A stretch of DNA of 64,000 nucleotides from Lineus longissimus (GCF_910592395.1 NC_088320.1:1116001-1180000), one strand, 5' to 3'. Positions 1-14,200 are shown, counted from the first letter of the stretch. Made by a program: numbers and translations. Notes: generated from the letters alone by a model not told the origin.

Positions 1-12
1 AAAGGTACTTAC

Positions 13-3000
13 AAGTACTGATATGTCCTCCTTCCTGCATCATCCAAAACGTAACCAGTGAGAAAGAGCAAAAACAGCAGGTAGACACTCAAGTTCACGT
101 AGTAGAGAATTCGACCTGTTTTCCACTTCTGTCTCAGCAATGCTGTCACCAGTGGGTGGCTCAAGAGGTCTTGGCGTTTGGAGCCAACCTGAAGATCAAA
201 CAAGGAGACACGATGAATACCGATTGGCATCAACAAAAATATATACGTCCAGAGAGATGCTAAGTCACCGATGCTGTACAAGGCAGAAAGGTAACAATGC
301 TAACAGCAAACCTACCATGATCTGCAGCGGGTGGTTCTCGGACATAATGAAGATGTCATCGGTGTATGGTTGGGCTCCTGGCATCAACTTGTAGTCCTTG
401 TAAGGATTCACTGAAAAAGCGGAACATGAAGCTGATTTGACTTGCTTCGAGTATTATTGTGAAAATCATTGAAATGTACCTGCACAGTGCTGGCTTTGAT
501 TTTAAAGCTACTTAGAAACGCGCAGCCAGCAGACCCCTGACTTACAGAACATCTTCTTGGGCATGTTCATCAGCAACTATCTTCATTTTAACTGATTACA
601 GAAGATGATTTACAATCCTGTAACTCCTACCTCCCGTATCTGTTATGGATGACCCTCCGTCACTTTGGTCCTCGCTCACCCATCGCTGCAGTAGGTAGGC
701 ATCGTCAAGGAACTCGTAATTATACTCGATCGCGTATTCCGAATCGGAAGGTTTGGTCCCCCTTGGGTCACAGCAACGACTGAACACCTCCTCAGCTACA
801 TCTGCGTAAGAATGGAAGGCATAATAATGATTAGGTACAGTGAGAACATGAGCAAGGAGAAGTACTTGTTTGGGATGTTGAACGAAGTTTGCAAAAGTGC
901 ATTGCTACAGTTGTCTCAAAACAGGACACTTGTGCCAAGACTGTTACACATGCTTACAAAAGAGCATTGTTTCAGTTGTGTCTGAACAGGACACTTTATC
1001 CGAAGATAGCTGAAGCAAACATCAAGTACCTGGCATCTTTCTGATTAGTTTGCGCATAGGTGTGTCGTAGAATCGGTTGCTGTTGCCCGCGATTCGGTTT
1101 GGTAGCATGCTGTAGTCGTTAGACTGAAGAGAGTCTTTTACGCCGGAGTCAGAATGCTTCAGGACACTCTGTGCGTTCTTTAAGGCATCAGTCCATTTGC
1201 TTGAGTTAATGATGGTTAGTACCACGTTCCTGTAAATGGAATACGACACCTGATGCGGTAGGTCTTGTATTGGTCAAAGTGGTGGTCAAGTTTGACAGTT
1301 CTAATACATGTTCTGTAAAGTTGATGTGCGTCCTCCACATTATCACACGTGGATGCTGAATACTTGACTTGCCAAACTCAGAAATGCAGCGCCACTCGCG
1401 GACAAAGAAAGAACAACTCGACATTTTTTTCACCGGTTTTCGCTGCGCATGCGTACCAGCCATCCGGAAACTAATAATGGCGGCAATCTGAACTTGTTTT
1501 GTGTAAGTTTTTGAGAGTTCAAAAAGTTCTTTAAGGCTCATGATTTAAGATAATTTAGCAATCTGATAACTATTACGTGTTAAGAAACAGACGTACCACA
1601 GTTATAACCAGTTTACCTGTGTGAATTTGCTTTCACTGCGTGTAGAACAGTTGTTTTTCTCGTCCGTCGCCGCGAAAGATGACGGCTGGTACGCATGCGC
1701 AGCGAAAACCGGTGAAAAAAATGTCGAGTTGTTCTATCTTTGTCCGCGAGTGGCGCTGCATTTCTGAGTTTGGCAAGTCAAGTATTGGCGTGGTATCTAA
1801 TCAAAGGGCTCGAATGTGTACTTACTCATGTCCCTTGTCAATTGCCAGATCAAGGCAGTTGCATCCACTCCCTTCTGTCAGACCAACATCAGCATTGTAC
1901 TCCAACAACAGTTTGACAACCCCATCATTTCCTTTTCTAGCGGCGAGGTGGAAAGGGGTCTGAAAACGAATGGAGTGAAAGCTAGGCTACCAGCTACTTG
2001 AAAAATTGATTATCCACACTGTGTTAGTCAAGTATTCCCCTGTAGCTGTCGTACAAGTTTGAAACTATCATGTATTCAGGTCAACCAAACGTGCAGTAGA
2101 TGATCAGGGGCCGAGAAAGGACTTACAGTGGAAAACAACATTCGTGGGTTTGAAAGTACGAAGAAGATGGCGATTGCAAATTCCTTACCCTCTTCTTCTC
2201 GTCCAGTGGATCAACCTGGCAACCACTTTGTAGCAAAACATTGGCAGTCCTTGACCATCCTCCTGCTGCCGCTAGGTGGAGTGCTGTTTTCTTGTCATGG
2301 TTCCTAAGTAAGAATGAATACGTTAACATACCTACATTGGTATCAGCCATCGCTTCCAGAACGCAAGATGTAGAGAGACAAACTCGGGATATTTTTCGAG
2401 TCGGATGTCGTACTTACGGTGTGTCAATATCAGCCCCTACTTGGATTAGTACCTCAACAGTCCTAACTTGACCCTGCTCAGCAGCAAGGTGCAAGGGTGT
2501 ACAGGCCTGCTCTTCTTCGTCGTTCAGTAGGGCTTTGTCCTTCCCAAGGAGAACATCAAGGACCCTGAAGAGAAGGCAAACAACTGAGCAAGATTGGGAA
2601 GCACACAGTAATCATTTTAATTTGATTAGACAAGCGTTGAATCTTCGAAGGAGATCTAGAGTATATCACCATTACACACTCACGCTGTCTTTCCCTTCTT
2701 GCAGGCAAGGTGTAAGGCCGTCTGCTCCCTTTCGTTTCGTATGAGCTTATTCGACCCTTTGTCAAGGAGATACTGAAACAATAAAGAATAACGCGATTTG
2801 TTACAAACCCATCCCTCCAACCAGAAGTGCTCAATTCTCCATCCCCAGTGCAGTCATTAAAAATGGGCCAATCAAAAGATTTTGGGGAGACATCCAGTCA
2901 CTTTTGCATTTAAAACAAAAGTCTCTTGAAACGCATGCAAAGAATGGAATACCCGCAGCCGACATCATCAGGTCCAATGCTTACCTGGACAACTCTAACG

Positions 3001-6000
3001 TAGCCTTTCTCTGCCGCCACGTGGAGGGGCGTGTCGCCATAGCAGTCACATGCGTTGATCATACCCGCGTTTGTCATTCGATAATGGCGGAGTAGACACT
3101 GCAATGAAGAATACGATATGAATCTCTAATAAATGCGTGTTTGATATAACAATTATTGCAAAAAACTGTGACTTAGTTTTCGAGTTGCCAGCAATTTTCC
3201 TACCTGTAACGTTTCTAACTTGCCTTCCGCTGCCGCGAGATAAATAGCGGATTTCCCGTTCTTGTCCGTCGCCCTGACGTCTGCATTTCTGTCCAGTAGA
3301 ACCGTCACTGTTTTTACATGTCCCTTGCGGGCGGCTTTCAGGAGCGGGGTCAGTCCATCCTTGTTTTGTGTATTCACCTTGGCCGACCTTCGAGAGAGAG
3401 ATTCGAATTCTAACAGCAAATCAGATGAAGTGAACCATCCACTGAATAAAAGCTTTCAATCTGATTTTCAGATGAGGAGAATGAATCTTTTATGATGAGA
3501 TGTTATCATAACATTAGAAATAGCCGTTATTTGCTCAGCTGTGTTATATAATCTATGTATTTTCCTCAACATACCAACTGATAAGAAGGTCGCAGATGTT
3601 GTTGTATCCTCGAGAAGCCGCCTTGTGTAGTGGCGTTTCATCCTGGTCGTTCTTTGCATTGATGTTCGCCTTCTCCTTCAGAAGCACCTTAACAACTGCT
3701 TCGCTGCCTGTCTTGGCGGCGAGATGTAGCGGAGCTGTCCCGTCAGTACGGATGGCATTAACCTTGGCACCTGGATATAGTGTAGAGAAAGGGATGAATG
3801 ATATCATTGTGGTAAACATAGATGTCGTGCCAAAGTCGACACTGGCATTAAAGCTTAGCTGAACTGTCTTACCACATCATGATCTTGGGAACGTCCTAAA
3901 ACAAAGGTACATGTGTTTCAGATCCAATGATATTTGGTTTGGAATGAAAATTTAACCTCAAAATCAGAATTTCGTCTTATTTACCTCGAGTAGTATTCTC
4001 TAGCGAGAGGGGGATCTGCCGTACAACCGAGGCTGTTTAGAATAGTTCTGCAATGGATTCTAGTTGCCCGGTTGTTCAAAGTTAGTCACAAACTTAGCTT
4101 GACAAATGGGAACGGCCTAAATTCAGCAGATCACGCCTGTTGTCCAACTTTCCAGAGTGGATTGGATAGCACTGAGAAGCCTCTTTCCCTTACCATGCTT
4201 GATGCACTCCTCGGTGACCTCCTTATGTCCTCCCTCCACTGCTCTGTGGAGGGGAGTGCTGTTGTAACGGTCTATCTCGTTCACGATCTGAAAGCAGGTT
4301 TGGTTTTGGATAAATACTGATTGAACGAGATTTCGAACTGCACAGTGGTCGCAGGTCTGCATTCGTGTTATCTATCAGTATCAAGTGTGATGTATTCAGA
4401 GTAGGATATTACCATTTACTCACAGCAACAATTACAACGCTTGAGTGCGTGGGGAAACCATCTCTTTTGGCTACCGAGTAGAACTTTATAGTTACCGACT
4501 GGCAGCATATGGCCATTTTACCTACCTTGTTCCCCAACTCTTCATCTGCCTCGAACAGCATCCTGGCAATATCAACGCTTCCCTCGGTACACGCTACGTG
4601 AAGCGGGGTACTTTCCAGTACACCGCCCTTCACTGCAATCGGCGCCTTGGCATTGATTAGAACCCTGACTACATCGGGTTGGTTATGCATGGCGGCAAGG
4701 TGAACAGGGGTCATGCCCTGAGTGTCGGTGGCCTGCAAAAGTATGATATTCGTTCTGTTAACTTTTGATTCCCATATCTGGCCTATCTTGCCCTAACTAC
4801 CCTTTTGTGCCAAGAGGAGCAAAGTCAGAAACACAGTAGAGTACAGTGTGCTGGTTAAGGGCATGAAGGGTGGGTATGTTCCTATGCCATGGGAAGCTAG
4901 AGATCATGAGAGGGTCAGGGGTGGGGGTGTGGGGAGGACCTACCTCGATATCAATGTCCTTATTCTCCAAAAACGTATTGACAGCGGGTGTGTTTCCCTT
5001 CATTGCCGCTAGGTGGAGTGGTGTCAATCCATGCTTGTCCTTGGAGTTGACATCGGCGCCCTTTTGGATAAAATGTTGTATGATTTCATCTTGGGTTTTC
5101 TTAGAGTCGCCTGTCACGGTGTACTGGCTTGCTTCTCTTTCACCGTCAGGTACATCTTTGTCTCCATCAGTTTCGTTGCTTTTACCCGTCTCCTTGGCCA
5201 CCTGTCGGGGAAAAGAAAAGAACTGGACGATCATTAAGATCAAAATAATACGCCAATCGTTAGACTGACTTTGGTTAACAACAATGGCCCTGGAATCAAA
5301 ACTACTGGATCAAATCGGGAATTCTTGGTGTCACTTTCCTTCCAACAAAATTCCCTATCCATACATATCAATAGTGTAGGCCTCTGAAAAGTGGATGGGT
5401 GAGGAGGTTGCTTTTTATTGGACCACCCTGTATAGGTACGAACAAGAACCTACCTCCTCCGTAGCATCTGGTTTATATTTGGCAGCGTAGTGAAGTGGCG
5501 TAGCTTTTTCTCTATCTTCACTTCCAATATCTGAAAGTTATGTGCCAAACTTTACAGGATCAATTCAACATTTCCGTAGCACTTAGAGACATGCTAATGT
5601 GATGACATGAGGGGGGGACAGGACCTCGCCAACTGGTACTTGGTATTGCGTCTATGCAGTTTGCCTCCTATTCGTAGCACTTACCGCATCGGCACAGCGA
5701 ACGGGATGAGAAAATATCAGTATCAACATAACTTTCCATTCATGGATCAGGTGAGAAAGAACCAATAAGAAGTGCTAAATTCTGCATCACCGGTGTAGTT
5801 ATTGTAAATCTACCAATCACAAGGCGTAAATCACAAGGCGTACGGAATTCTTCAGGGCTAATCTTGACTTTCAATGTGTTGACAATGCTCAGCTTCCAGA
5901 CAACACGCGTATGGGCGGAGGTAATACCGCTGGAAGTTCAGCATGTCAGGGCTAGACTTGCTCCCAGAAATTGGTGATAATGTAATAGAACGATTGACGA

Positions 6001-6833
6001 ACCTGCACCGTTCTTAATGAGGTAGTCGACGACATGGCTATGGTTGTATCTCGCAGCGTAGTGGAGCGGGGCGTGGTGGTCCTTGTCCCGCCTGTTGATA
6101 AATTTATGTCTCTTCTGATCAGTCAGGTGGTTCAGCTGCTTCTTGAGTCCTTCTAGGTCTCCCTCTCTGGCAGACTAAAAGGTAAGCATGTATGGCTCAT
6201 TATCCTATAGCGACCCGACTTTGGGCTCACTCTGTTGACGATAATATTCATGTGGTTAAGCTGCCTTTCATGGGCCCTTCTTCACTTCCTCTCAAGTTGT
6301 TAAAGGCTCTGTGGGTGACGTATGAAGTGATGTCATTAACGCGCACGTCACTGCCTTCGCAACGCCACCAACAACTAGCTTGTCCCAGTACCTATAAATG
6401 CCGGTCATCTCGATCCGCCGGTTTCGATCTCGGGGTTTAGTATCGACAGCGAGAGCGAGGCCAGCGACCCAGGCAAACTGGCTTCTCGATCGTGAAGCTT
6501 GAAGGAGTCTACGGGCCTGCATATATGGGACAGGGCCAAGCTTCTCTGATGAGCTGGCCGAGCAAGATCACCCTCAGTGGAAGAGTAAAAACGCAACGAA
6601 GTTCGTGATAAGATAGACACTGCTCCGCACCTAAACCCCCGGTGTAACCTATGTGATGCTTCATCGTAGACATTGTGGGTGCTGTGGAATATCTTTCAAC
6701 TGGGATGCTTCACATGAATCAACAAGGACAAACCATGATGACAAGGACTCTACGGTATCCAAAGAACACTTACCATGCATAGTTTTTTTATAGACGGCCT
6801 CGGCCCAACCATTTCTTGTTCATCCTTCGACAT
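13..6833 (-). CDS. TRPA1-like: TRPA1-type ankyrin-repeat cation channel, N-terminal part (17 exons, runs off the left edge)
   Basis: Coding exons in gene order: 6774-6833 (ATG at 6831-6833), 6003-6174, 5454-5530, 4944-5201, 4526-4732, 4194-4287, 3575-3770, 3204-3387, 2985-3098, 2684-2772, 2418-2564, 2189-2303, 1826-1959, 1030-1229, 631-801, 316-410 and 13-188. Every junction has AG/GT borders and keeps frame, giving about 829 residues. The N-terminus reads MSKDEQEMVG. A long series of ankyrin repeats follows (TPLHLAA and TALHLAA cores). Then comes the pre-S1 linker (TPMRKLIRKMP, YAIEYNYEFLDD, SENHPL) and finally DLLSHPLV with the S1 segment (LSVYLLFLLFLTGYVL). TRPA channels are plasma-membrane, Ca2+-permeable sensors of irritants or temperature. 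The pore, TRP-like helix and C-terminal coiled coil must lie left of position 1. One donor (6001-6002) is GTTCGT, weaker than the rest. The family is certain; orthology to vertebrate TRPA1 rather than another TRPA clade is inferred. Confidence 0.9.
1361..1784. mobile_element. MITE-like inverted-repeat element in a TRPA intron
   Basis: About 100 bp at 1363-1465 recurs in inverted orientation at 1680-1782 with only a few changes. Both outer ends read cttgacttgcc, and both are flanked by TA (1361-1362 and 1783-1784), as in Tc1/mariner-type MITEs. The roughly 215 bp between the arms has no transposase. The element sits in the intron between exons 1826-1959 and 1030-1229, 42 bp from the donor of the former. 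Confidence 0.75.
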
Positions 6834-7051
6834 GATATCCTCTTCCAACAGGAGAACTCGAATAAAGTAGAATGGTCTTGCTACCAACTCATGTGGTACA
6901 TTTATGCTGATTAGCCTATTTCTTGAGTACTTCGAAACTGGCCAGAAGTGAAAAAAATGTCGTAAAACCAAACGTCTGGAGGAGGTCTTTACAAGTCGAA
7001 GTTCAAGGGTAGTATGCAGCACAGTCATATCACATATATACTACAACTTAC

Positions 7052-7096
7052 AATAAACTGAGCCATTTCGCAATGCTTTCCTCGGCTACGACAGGC
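7052..7096 (-). other. candidate non-coding 5' leader exon of the TRPA gene
   Basis: A 45-bp segment on the minus strand is flanked by a good acceptor (tttccag) on its 5' side and a GTAAG donor on its 3' side, about 220 bp upstream of the TRPA start exon. It carries no start codon in frame with the channel, so it would be leader sequence. Only splice-site strings support it. Confidence 0.25.
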
Positions 7097-10000
7097 CTGG
7101 AAATTAGTACATACTCAGGTTTCAATGCAAGTTTACAGGCTAGAAACCTGATAAGGCTTACGCCGTTCGCTATCGCTGCTGGTCCAGGAAAATAGAACTG
7201 CCGTAGTCCAGCTATGCATACGAATTCGCTGAAACTTGGTTATTAGAGTATTTGCATTGTCTACACCACGGCTATGGACGGCCTAGGGAGTCTACCCCTG
7301 TCCGGCTGACGGGGGCTCGAAGACCCACCTGTCACCAGGTAACTGGGGTGTGCTGAATGAAGCCGGTACCGCCTGACGGGGGGTCAAAGACTCACCTGCT
7401 GTATACTTGGCAAATGCAGTCAGTCGAGAGCCATATCAAAGACCTGAAAGCAGGCCCACCTATCATTCGACTACCGGTTCTCCTTTTGACCCGACGACGA
7501 GGAAGCGAACCCCGATTACGCACGCGGAATAAGCGTAGATTGCCGACAATCTGACAAAGACGGCGATACACTACATCAAATTGATGTGAATCATTCTGTG
7601 CACAGAACGATATCTCTACACTATATCGTATTTTCATGCAAACTTTGTATGAATAACCCAGTTTTTATTCGACCACATACTCCAACATATTCCTTCATGC
7701 ATGGTATTGATTTGTGAAGCTATTTAATGGTAAGTGGGTCGATGAGAACAGCGTACTGCATGACGGTTATAATTCTTGGCGCTTCATTCTGAAATATCAG
7801 CTGAGCTGTTTGCCGTATTTGCATCCTTGTGTAATTGCTGGTAGCAGTTTCTGCCCCTGGTGGCAGATGTAACACAATGGTGGTGACACAGCCTGGTAAA
7901 ACCACGCGCTTCCCTGCGAGATCTCGTGAATTTGGTGGTCGTTCGTGATATTGGTTGGCATCGGGGTAGTCTATCCCAATCTTGTTGGTATACGTTGTGT
8001 AATAACATTCAGAGATATTATCTTCGGCGCAGTTTGTTCCTATATCAACATTTCAAGCACTTGATACCTACTGTCGTGCTTTCAAACGTTCAAGCTCTTT
8101 CAGCACGGGGAGTACATAATTAATTAGGAAGTGACTATTTAGCAAGCCTGGCTTACCAAACAGCGACTTTTTCTTGTCATGAATGGAGAGCCGAACTCAT
8201 TAATATTTGTAGTTTTCGAAGAGCTCGCCAAACAGGGTAGATTTTTTACCTGTTTGGCAAGCCCGGCTGGCCGAACAGGGTGGCTTTTTAGTGCTGTTTG
8301 GCAAACGGCTCTCCAAACAGGACAAAAAAAGATGCCTGTTCGGCGAGCGGCTTGCCAAATAGACCCGGCCAATTAATTATATACCAACATCATTATCAGT
8401 CAGAAATATGAAGACAAAGGGTTAATGCTTATTCTATACGTATATATTGTCTATCATCTACTACATAGTATACGGGCAAAATCGACAGTTTTCATACACT
8501 ATTGCGAGACTAGTCCATATTGCGCGCCATGTGCCGAGACTGAAATAGAAAGTTTATTCCATATCATAATTTTCTTGCATTTCATACGGGCCTGTGAACT
8601 AGTGGTAAATGATTCGAAGAACACTGTGAGCCGATGGAGTTGCGTTCACTCTTTTGCTAAGAAGTATAAATCATCTCATACGACTATTACTATGATTATA
8701 CATGAGTAGATGCGTTTTTTTATGAAAAAATATGTTTTCCAAATTGTACGCTGATGGATTAAGAATGGATCAAAACACAGTTCTATAGAGACTCATTGCC
8801 ATATGTACTCAGCGGTAAGAAGCGCACAATAGCGTCCTTTGTTCCGGGACACCATGTCCCAGGACATCTAAAAATGTTACACCGGCACAGTTCAAAGTAT
8901 CGCGAAGTCTTTTCGTTCTTCCCATTGCACACATCCGATATTAGCATGAAGCGAATTAGATGAGTTTATTCCAAACTTATTAATCAAATATTAGGAATAC
9001 GTACTCCAGGCCATGAACAGATTGCCATTAGTGACTGGAAATAAAACGTATCAAGCGAATAATAGACATGCGTGATTTGCTAAAGTACAAAATAGAGGGC
9101 CTAAAAATAAGACCAAACGTTTTATCTATGCTGAGACAGTAGCCAGTATCGGCGGCAGAATGCTGCCGTTTTTATAAACTAAGTATATCATTTCACTGAC
9201 CATCAACCACACTAATTAGATTGGATGATACCCAAGTTTCATCAGCTGTAGAAGCAAAGTACTGACAGGCCATAAGGAAACCACAATCTTTGGGGCATGT
9301 TCAGGCCGACACTCGGCACTAACCACCGAACTTATGTAACATGCGCGAGGGGAGGACTGAGAATACGACTGACTCTGGTTTTTGTGGATGTTGTTAGAGC
9401 TAACTGAGAGTCTACTGAAGCTATCATGACTCACTCTTGCATGTGCTGCCGCTGGTTTGGGTTCCACTCGGACACTCATCCATATTCTTCACCATCCACG
9501 TTGGAAGAAGGGAACCTAAAAAGAGTGGAATGCCTTCGTCAACGGAGTGACCGAAAATCGGTGATTGTTGCCACGAAAACCCTATCCGCAACAGTTGTCG
9601 CTCAGTACACCAGTTCTACCAGTCGAGTATCTGGGTTGATCTGCTTTACACAAAGCAAAATTCAGCAAAAAATACCGAAAATACCAACGAAGTTCAAGCT
9701 AACATTTCAAGAAAGCGTCATTGCTCTGGTCCTGCCGAATCCAGGCCGGAATCGTTATTTACAGCAATTACTAATTTTGGCTAAATTGCGAACGCTGAAC
9801 CACTGATCAGGTTTTACCTTCTTGAAGAGACAAAGTTCCTACAAAAAGAAAACGAAAGAAAAATGATAACGAAAAGTCGCATTACGGCCTACTGCATTAA
9901 TTTTGAAGTACTATAAGGGATTATAATGAAATCCCCGAACGCATTCGCGGCCAAAATAATTATATTTAACTCCACAAAGTGGTGTCGTTTGATGAATATT

Positions 10001-11243
10001 GCCTGGGTGAAACATGCGAAAGTTGCTGTTCGATGGCTGACTGTTTAACTTGTTCCATGTCTTCTGTATACTTACCGGATTGTTGAACAGTTTGTGTTTG
10101 CTGGACTAAAATGAGGCAAATCAAAATGACATTTTCTGTATAAAAATCTTAAAACAGAATTTGTATATTCAGTAAAAGGGCAGACAAACTTCAGATTATT
10201 TATGAAGTTAAAACACTGGCATCGAAGTTATTTGCACGGAAACTCACCAGTGGAATTTAGTACCAAATGTAACTATTAACTCCTGTTTTTATCTATTCTC
10301 AACTTAAAGCGAAACTAGGCATGGGTCAGCTACACAATATACATTCAGATCGGTTGAATAATTACACGTATTCAAACTTACTTGTCCCAGAGATCTTGAC
10401 TGAAAGTCAAAGCAGCCGAGAAGTTTATCTTAAGACTATAAAATCGAAACGGAATCGAAGCATGAAAACGCACACGGAATTGAAGCATGAATGCACGCGG
10501 AATTTATGGCAACGCACGTATGTGATAATAGAGAGTAGCCCTCATTCGTGTCCCATTGATACGGCTTGTCATTAGAACAGGGACGGTATATATGCATCCA
10601 AATATGCAGCATATACCAAAGCCACTCTGCAAAGCGGAATAACTTCAACTGCGAGATGTTTGACCTAACTTTCCCTACTGTAAAATACAACGTACTGTGT
10701 TCCACATTGCCCTCTGTCGTTCGAGCTGAAACAATAAAACAGGTACAATGAGGATAAATCAATTCCAAGAAATCAACAAGAATTGTGTCTAGTTTTTTAT
10801 TCAGTCGTCTTGATAGGCTATCGCAGATCGCCTCCAAGTGAATAATCTGTGCGTGTCATCATTGCCTATTGAAGTTTTTTAAGGGTCAAACTGAACACTA
10901 TTACTGGTAGCGCTGAGCTTTAACAAACAAACTATGGTTTATCGCAATAACACTCATGTTCTTAATACTTTATTCCACTCCAGGTTATAAAAATGACGCC
11001 TTTCTAAATCCACGAAGATTTTTCGAGAACTTACTGACTGTCAGCCCGATGGTCTTGGCTGAAAATGAAGAAGTTTTGTCGATGACGTGCGGCAATATTG
11101 CTGAAGGATTTTGAATCGGCACTACGATTGATAGAAGTGGGAACACAATATCCGGGTACGCATGCGCACGCAAGATTATGCTACAGTAAACACTCTGGGA
11201 ATAGAGAACTACCCCGAACACAGTACACAAAATATCAATGAGG
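7097..11243. other. intergenic stretch upstream of TRPA and downstream of the PAN/vWA gene
   Basis: I found no gene here that I can support. It holds a pair of imperfect 26-bp direct repeats (7306-7331 and 7373-7398), a hairpin-rich repeat cluster (8135-8375) and a possible 30-bp minus-strand exon at 9005-9034. Open frames of up to 126 codons, such as 9426-9806 plus, show no recognisable domain and are probably chance. Confidence 0.5.
8135..8375. repeat. cluster of hairpin-forming repeats with gccaaacagg / cctgtttggc cores
   Basis: The 10-bp core gccaaacagg and its complement recur in alternation (around 8226-8236, 8248-8262, 8270-8281, 8294-8306, 8314-8322, 8335-8346 and 8352-8360), often separated by short T- or A-rich loops. 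Neighbouring copies could fold into several short stems. No coding potential is seen. Confidence 0.6.
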
Positions 11244-14200
11244 CTAGTTTGGTAGACCTGAAATATACAATCCCTATTAAAAAAGTAATTTTTTGACATT
11301 TTTATAGAGATTTACATTGATTTTACATACCCCAGGCAATGAACGCAGTGAGGTCGGAAACTGAAAGTGAGAAACATTTGTCTATTAGACACAGCACTCA
11401 ACGGTTTGCAATAAGATTGGAATAGGCATCATCGCACGGAAAACACATTCAGACAACTGCCTAAACTGGCAGGAATAAACCACCAGCAATTTCTGATTGG
11501 TCGATTCATCATTACAGTATCACATGAACTGAATTCGAACCATTTGTTTGGACTGCCAATGAATTCCATTATGATGCTATTCAAGACGTTCTTTCGACGA
11601 CTGTTTCTGTTTCGGACGTGACTTACTTTCGCACCAGGCTCCTTCCTTAGCTGTGGTCCCTCCTGGGCAGACGCTCGGGTTGTTGACGTTAAGGGAACGC
11701 TGCACCCAGTACTTGTTATTGACAACCTTCATTTGAACTGAATCAAGGGAAAAGTATGCTTACAATATTCATTGGAACTATAGCATGAAAGCAGCTTGGT
11801 TTGTTAACAAACTTCGCTTGAACTATTAAAAGAGGAGGAGTTTATTGTAATCAACTTTCATTTGTTTGATATAAAGACACGTTTAACACGATACAAGGAC
11901 TTGTGTTCAGGTTATTCTAAGTTAAGCAGTAACCTAGGCCTACTTGATTGTGAGTATCATCCCGCTGGAGATTTTATCATGGTTTTCCATGCGCATGTGT
12001 CGTGGATTTCGTTAAATTAAACTTGATATAGCAAAGCAGAATTGAAGATTTCATTACAATATTCAAGATTGAAAAATGATTTCTACTCACATGTACTTTC
12101 CTCTGCAAGAAAGAACTGGAATGATTAGCGCCATTACGCCTTTGTCTTCCAATGCTACATAGTCCATTCAGAGATAAAATGATGCCTGCAAGATGTAAGC
12201 ATATGAGACCGAGTTTTCATGTTGGCGCCAATTCGCAACTTTTAGGAGTGTTTGATCCGGTGGTATGATTCAACAAGGAACATGGCGAAGTTCAGTTTTC
12301 CTTACAAAAACAAGTTCTCCAACTACAATCTTACTTATATAAGGGAACTTACGTGTAACTCCCATATCTATTGTTGCTGTAAGAGAGAAAACAACGAGCC
12401 AAATAAGGGCGCGATTCTAGGGCACCGTAGTGGGTAACGGGTGACGCTCACAAAAGATAATCTGGTGGGCAGCATGGGCTTGGCAGGACGAAAAACCAAG
12501 CCAAGACATATCCGCGTGGTGTCGCGGGGTCAACACAACTGCCGCATGATATCAGGACGTATTGATGATGGTGTATAGGTCTGTGTTGTCAAGAAAACTA
12601 GTGCAGTCACAGTATGGTATTCCTTGAACCAATAACCTACAAGATCAGACTAAAAGTCTACCACCCATCGAAATTAGCCCCTTTCGAGGTAATAGAGCAG
12701 GGCAGTGTATTGAGCCAACGGGATCGGTCGCAGGAGAATTGGATCGGTCACAGGAGAATCAAAGGACTATAAAAAGCACAAGACCGCGTGAACCATCGCA
12801 TCCTACCTCCAAAGTTCTTGATGATGGTGGTGATGGTCGGCCCTTGCTGCACATTCTGCGCAACGCTGTAAATCTTGATGATGAAGTTGGTAATGAAGGA
12901 AGAATCAGAGTCCAAGCGGCTGTCTGTCTTGACGTACTGCGAGTCCAGGACAGTGCTCCAGAAAGTCGTGTCCTGCTGTACACCAATGGCGAAGTAGTAG
13001 ACGAAGACCTTGAACTCCGATTGGAGCGTGAGTAAGACTTGCTTGGCTTCTTCTTGGTCAGTAACCTGGAGCGGGAGTTACCATGTGATGCGAGTACTGG
13101 GTGTTCCAACCAACTCTATTTCGGACTTTTGATTTATTATTTTTAGTCAAGATACCTAAAATAACCAACTTCTAATGAGGAGGGGTAGCTGTGCCACCGC
13201 GTTCCCCACGTATGTACACTATAACAATCACTAGTAAATTGAAAGATATCAACAGAAGAAACGTACGAACCTGCATTCCTCCCAGCAGCCAAACTGTTTT
13301 TGGTTTGTTAGGGGATACCTCAGTGCGTACAGTCTCTTTCACCGCTTCCAAGATGCCCTTCGTATTAGGTGTTGCACCAGAATAGGTCGCCCGGATCTGA
13401 TCGGTCACCAGCAACCCGTAGAAAGCCGCAATGTCGGCTGAGGTCTTGAACTTGATGACGCGAGGTTCACCGCCGTTGTAGTAGACTACAAACAGTTGGA
13501 GGGCATTGAGTCCGATGTTGTTGGTGTCCAGAAGGCGGAAGATGGTGGCGAAGGTCTGGTAGAAGGCGAGACTACCCGTGGCTGTGGAGCCGTCCAGGGT
13601 CAACACGATCTGTATGTTAGTGGTCTTTTTAGGTGTTTTCGGGCCTGTTGGTAGAAAGAAATTTACGTCAGTCTAAAATAACCGCAGAAGTGTTGAAGCA
13701 ATACTTGAAGCTGCTGTTCCTGGATATTCATTATCGCTGTCCAGCTGATTTTAATCTCATATTATTCGATTCCGCAGCCATGTCCGTAGGCATTTTAAAG
13801 CACGAAGATTCCCAACTGGCCGCTAGAGGGCCAAATCAGCTGCCATATCACGAAACAAATCTAAAAATAAACACACTGGACGATTTTAATTTTGTTCAAC
13901 AAACCTACCTATGTCACTTTGGCCATGATTGAAGAAGCTCACGACACTATTCTCACTTGTATCGATAGATACATGAATATTGCCCGTTCCTCCAAGGATT
14001 TCTTCAAACAGACTCTTGCCTTGCGTCTGGACGCCAATGGCGAAGTATTGAACGTTGGTGTTGAGTCTCACAAGCAGATCTCTGATGTATATTTGAACCT
14101 TGAACTTGTTTCCTTCATTGGTTGGTACTGGGAAACCGCCAATAAATATTGCCGACCTGAGGAGGAAGAAAAATGTGCATCTATACCTGTAGATCTAGAT

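Noticed and set aside
3872-3894. Tiny exon-like segment with AG/GT borders in the TRPA gene
   Set aside because: Exons 4194-4287 and 3575-3770 join directly in frame to give a perfect ankyrin repeat, so no microexon is needed.
9426-9806. 126-codon plus-strand open frame
   Set aside because: No recognisable domain, low-complexity Ser/Thr composition, no splice context and no neighbour support.
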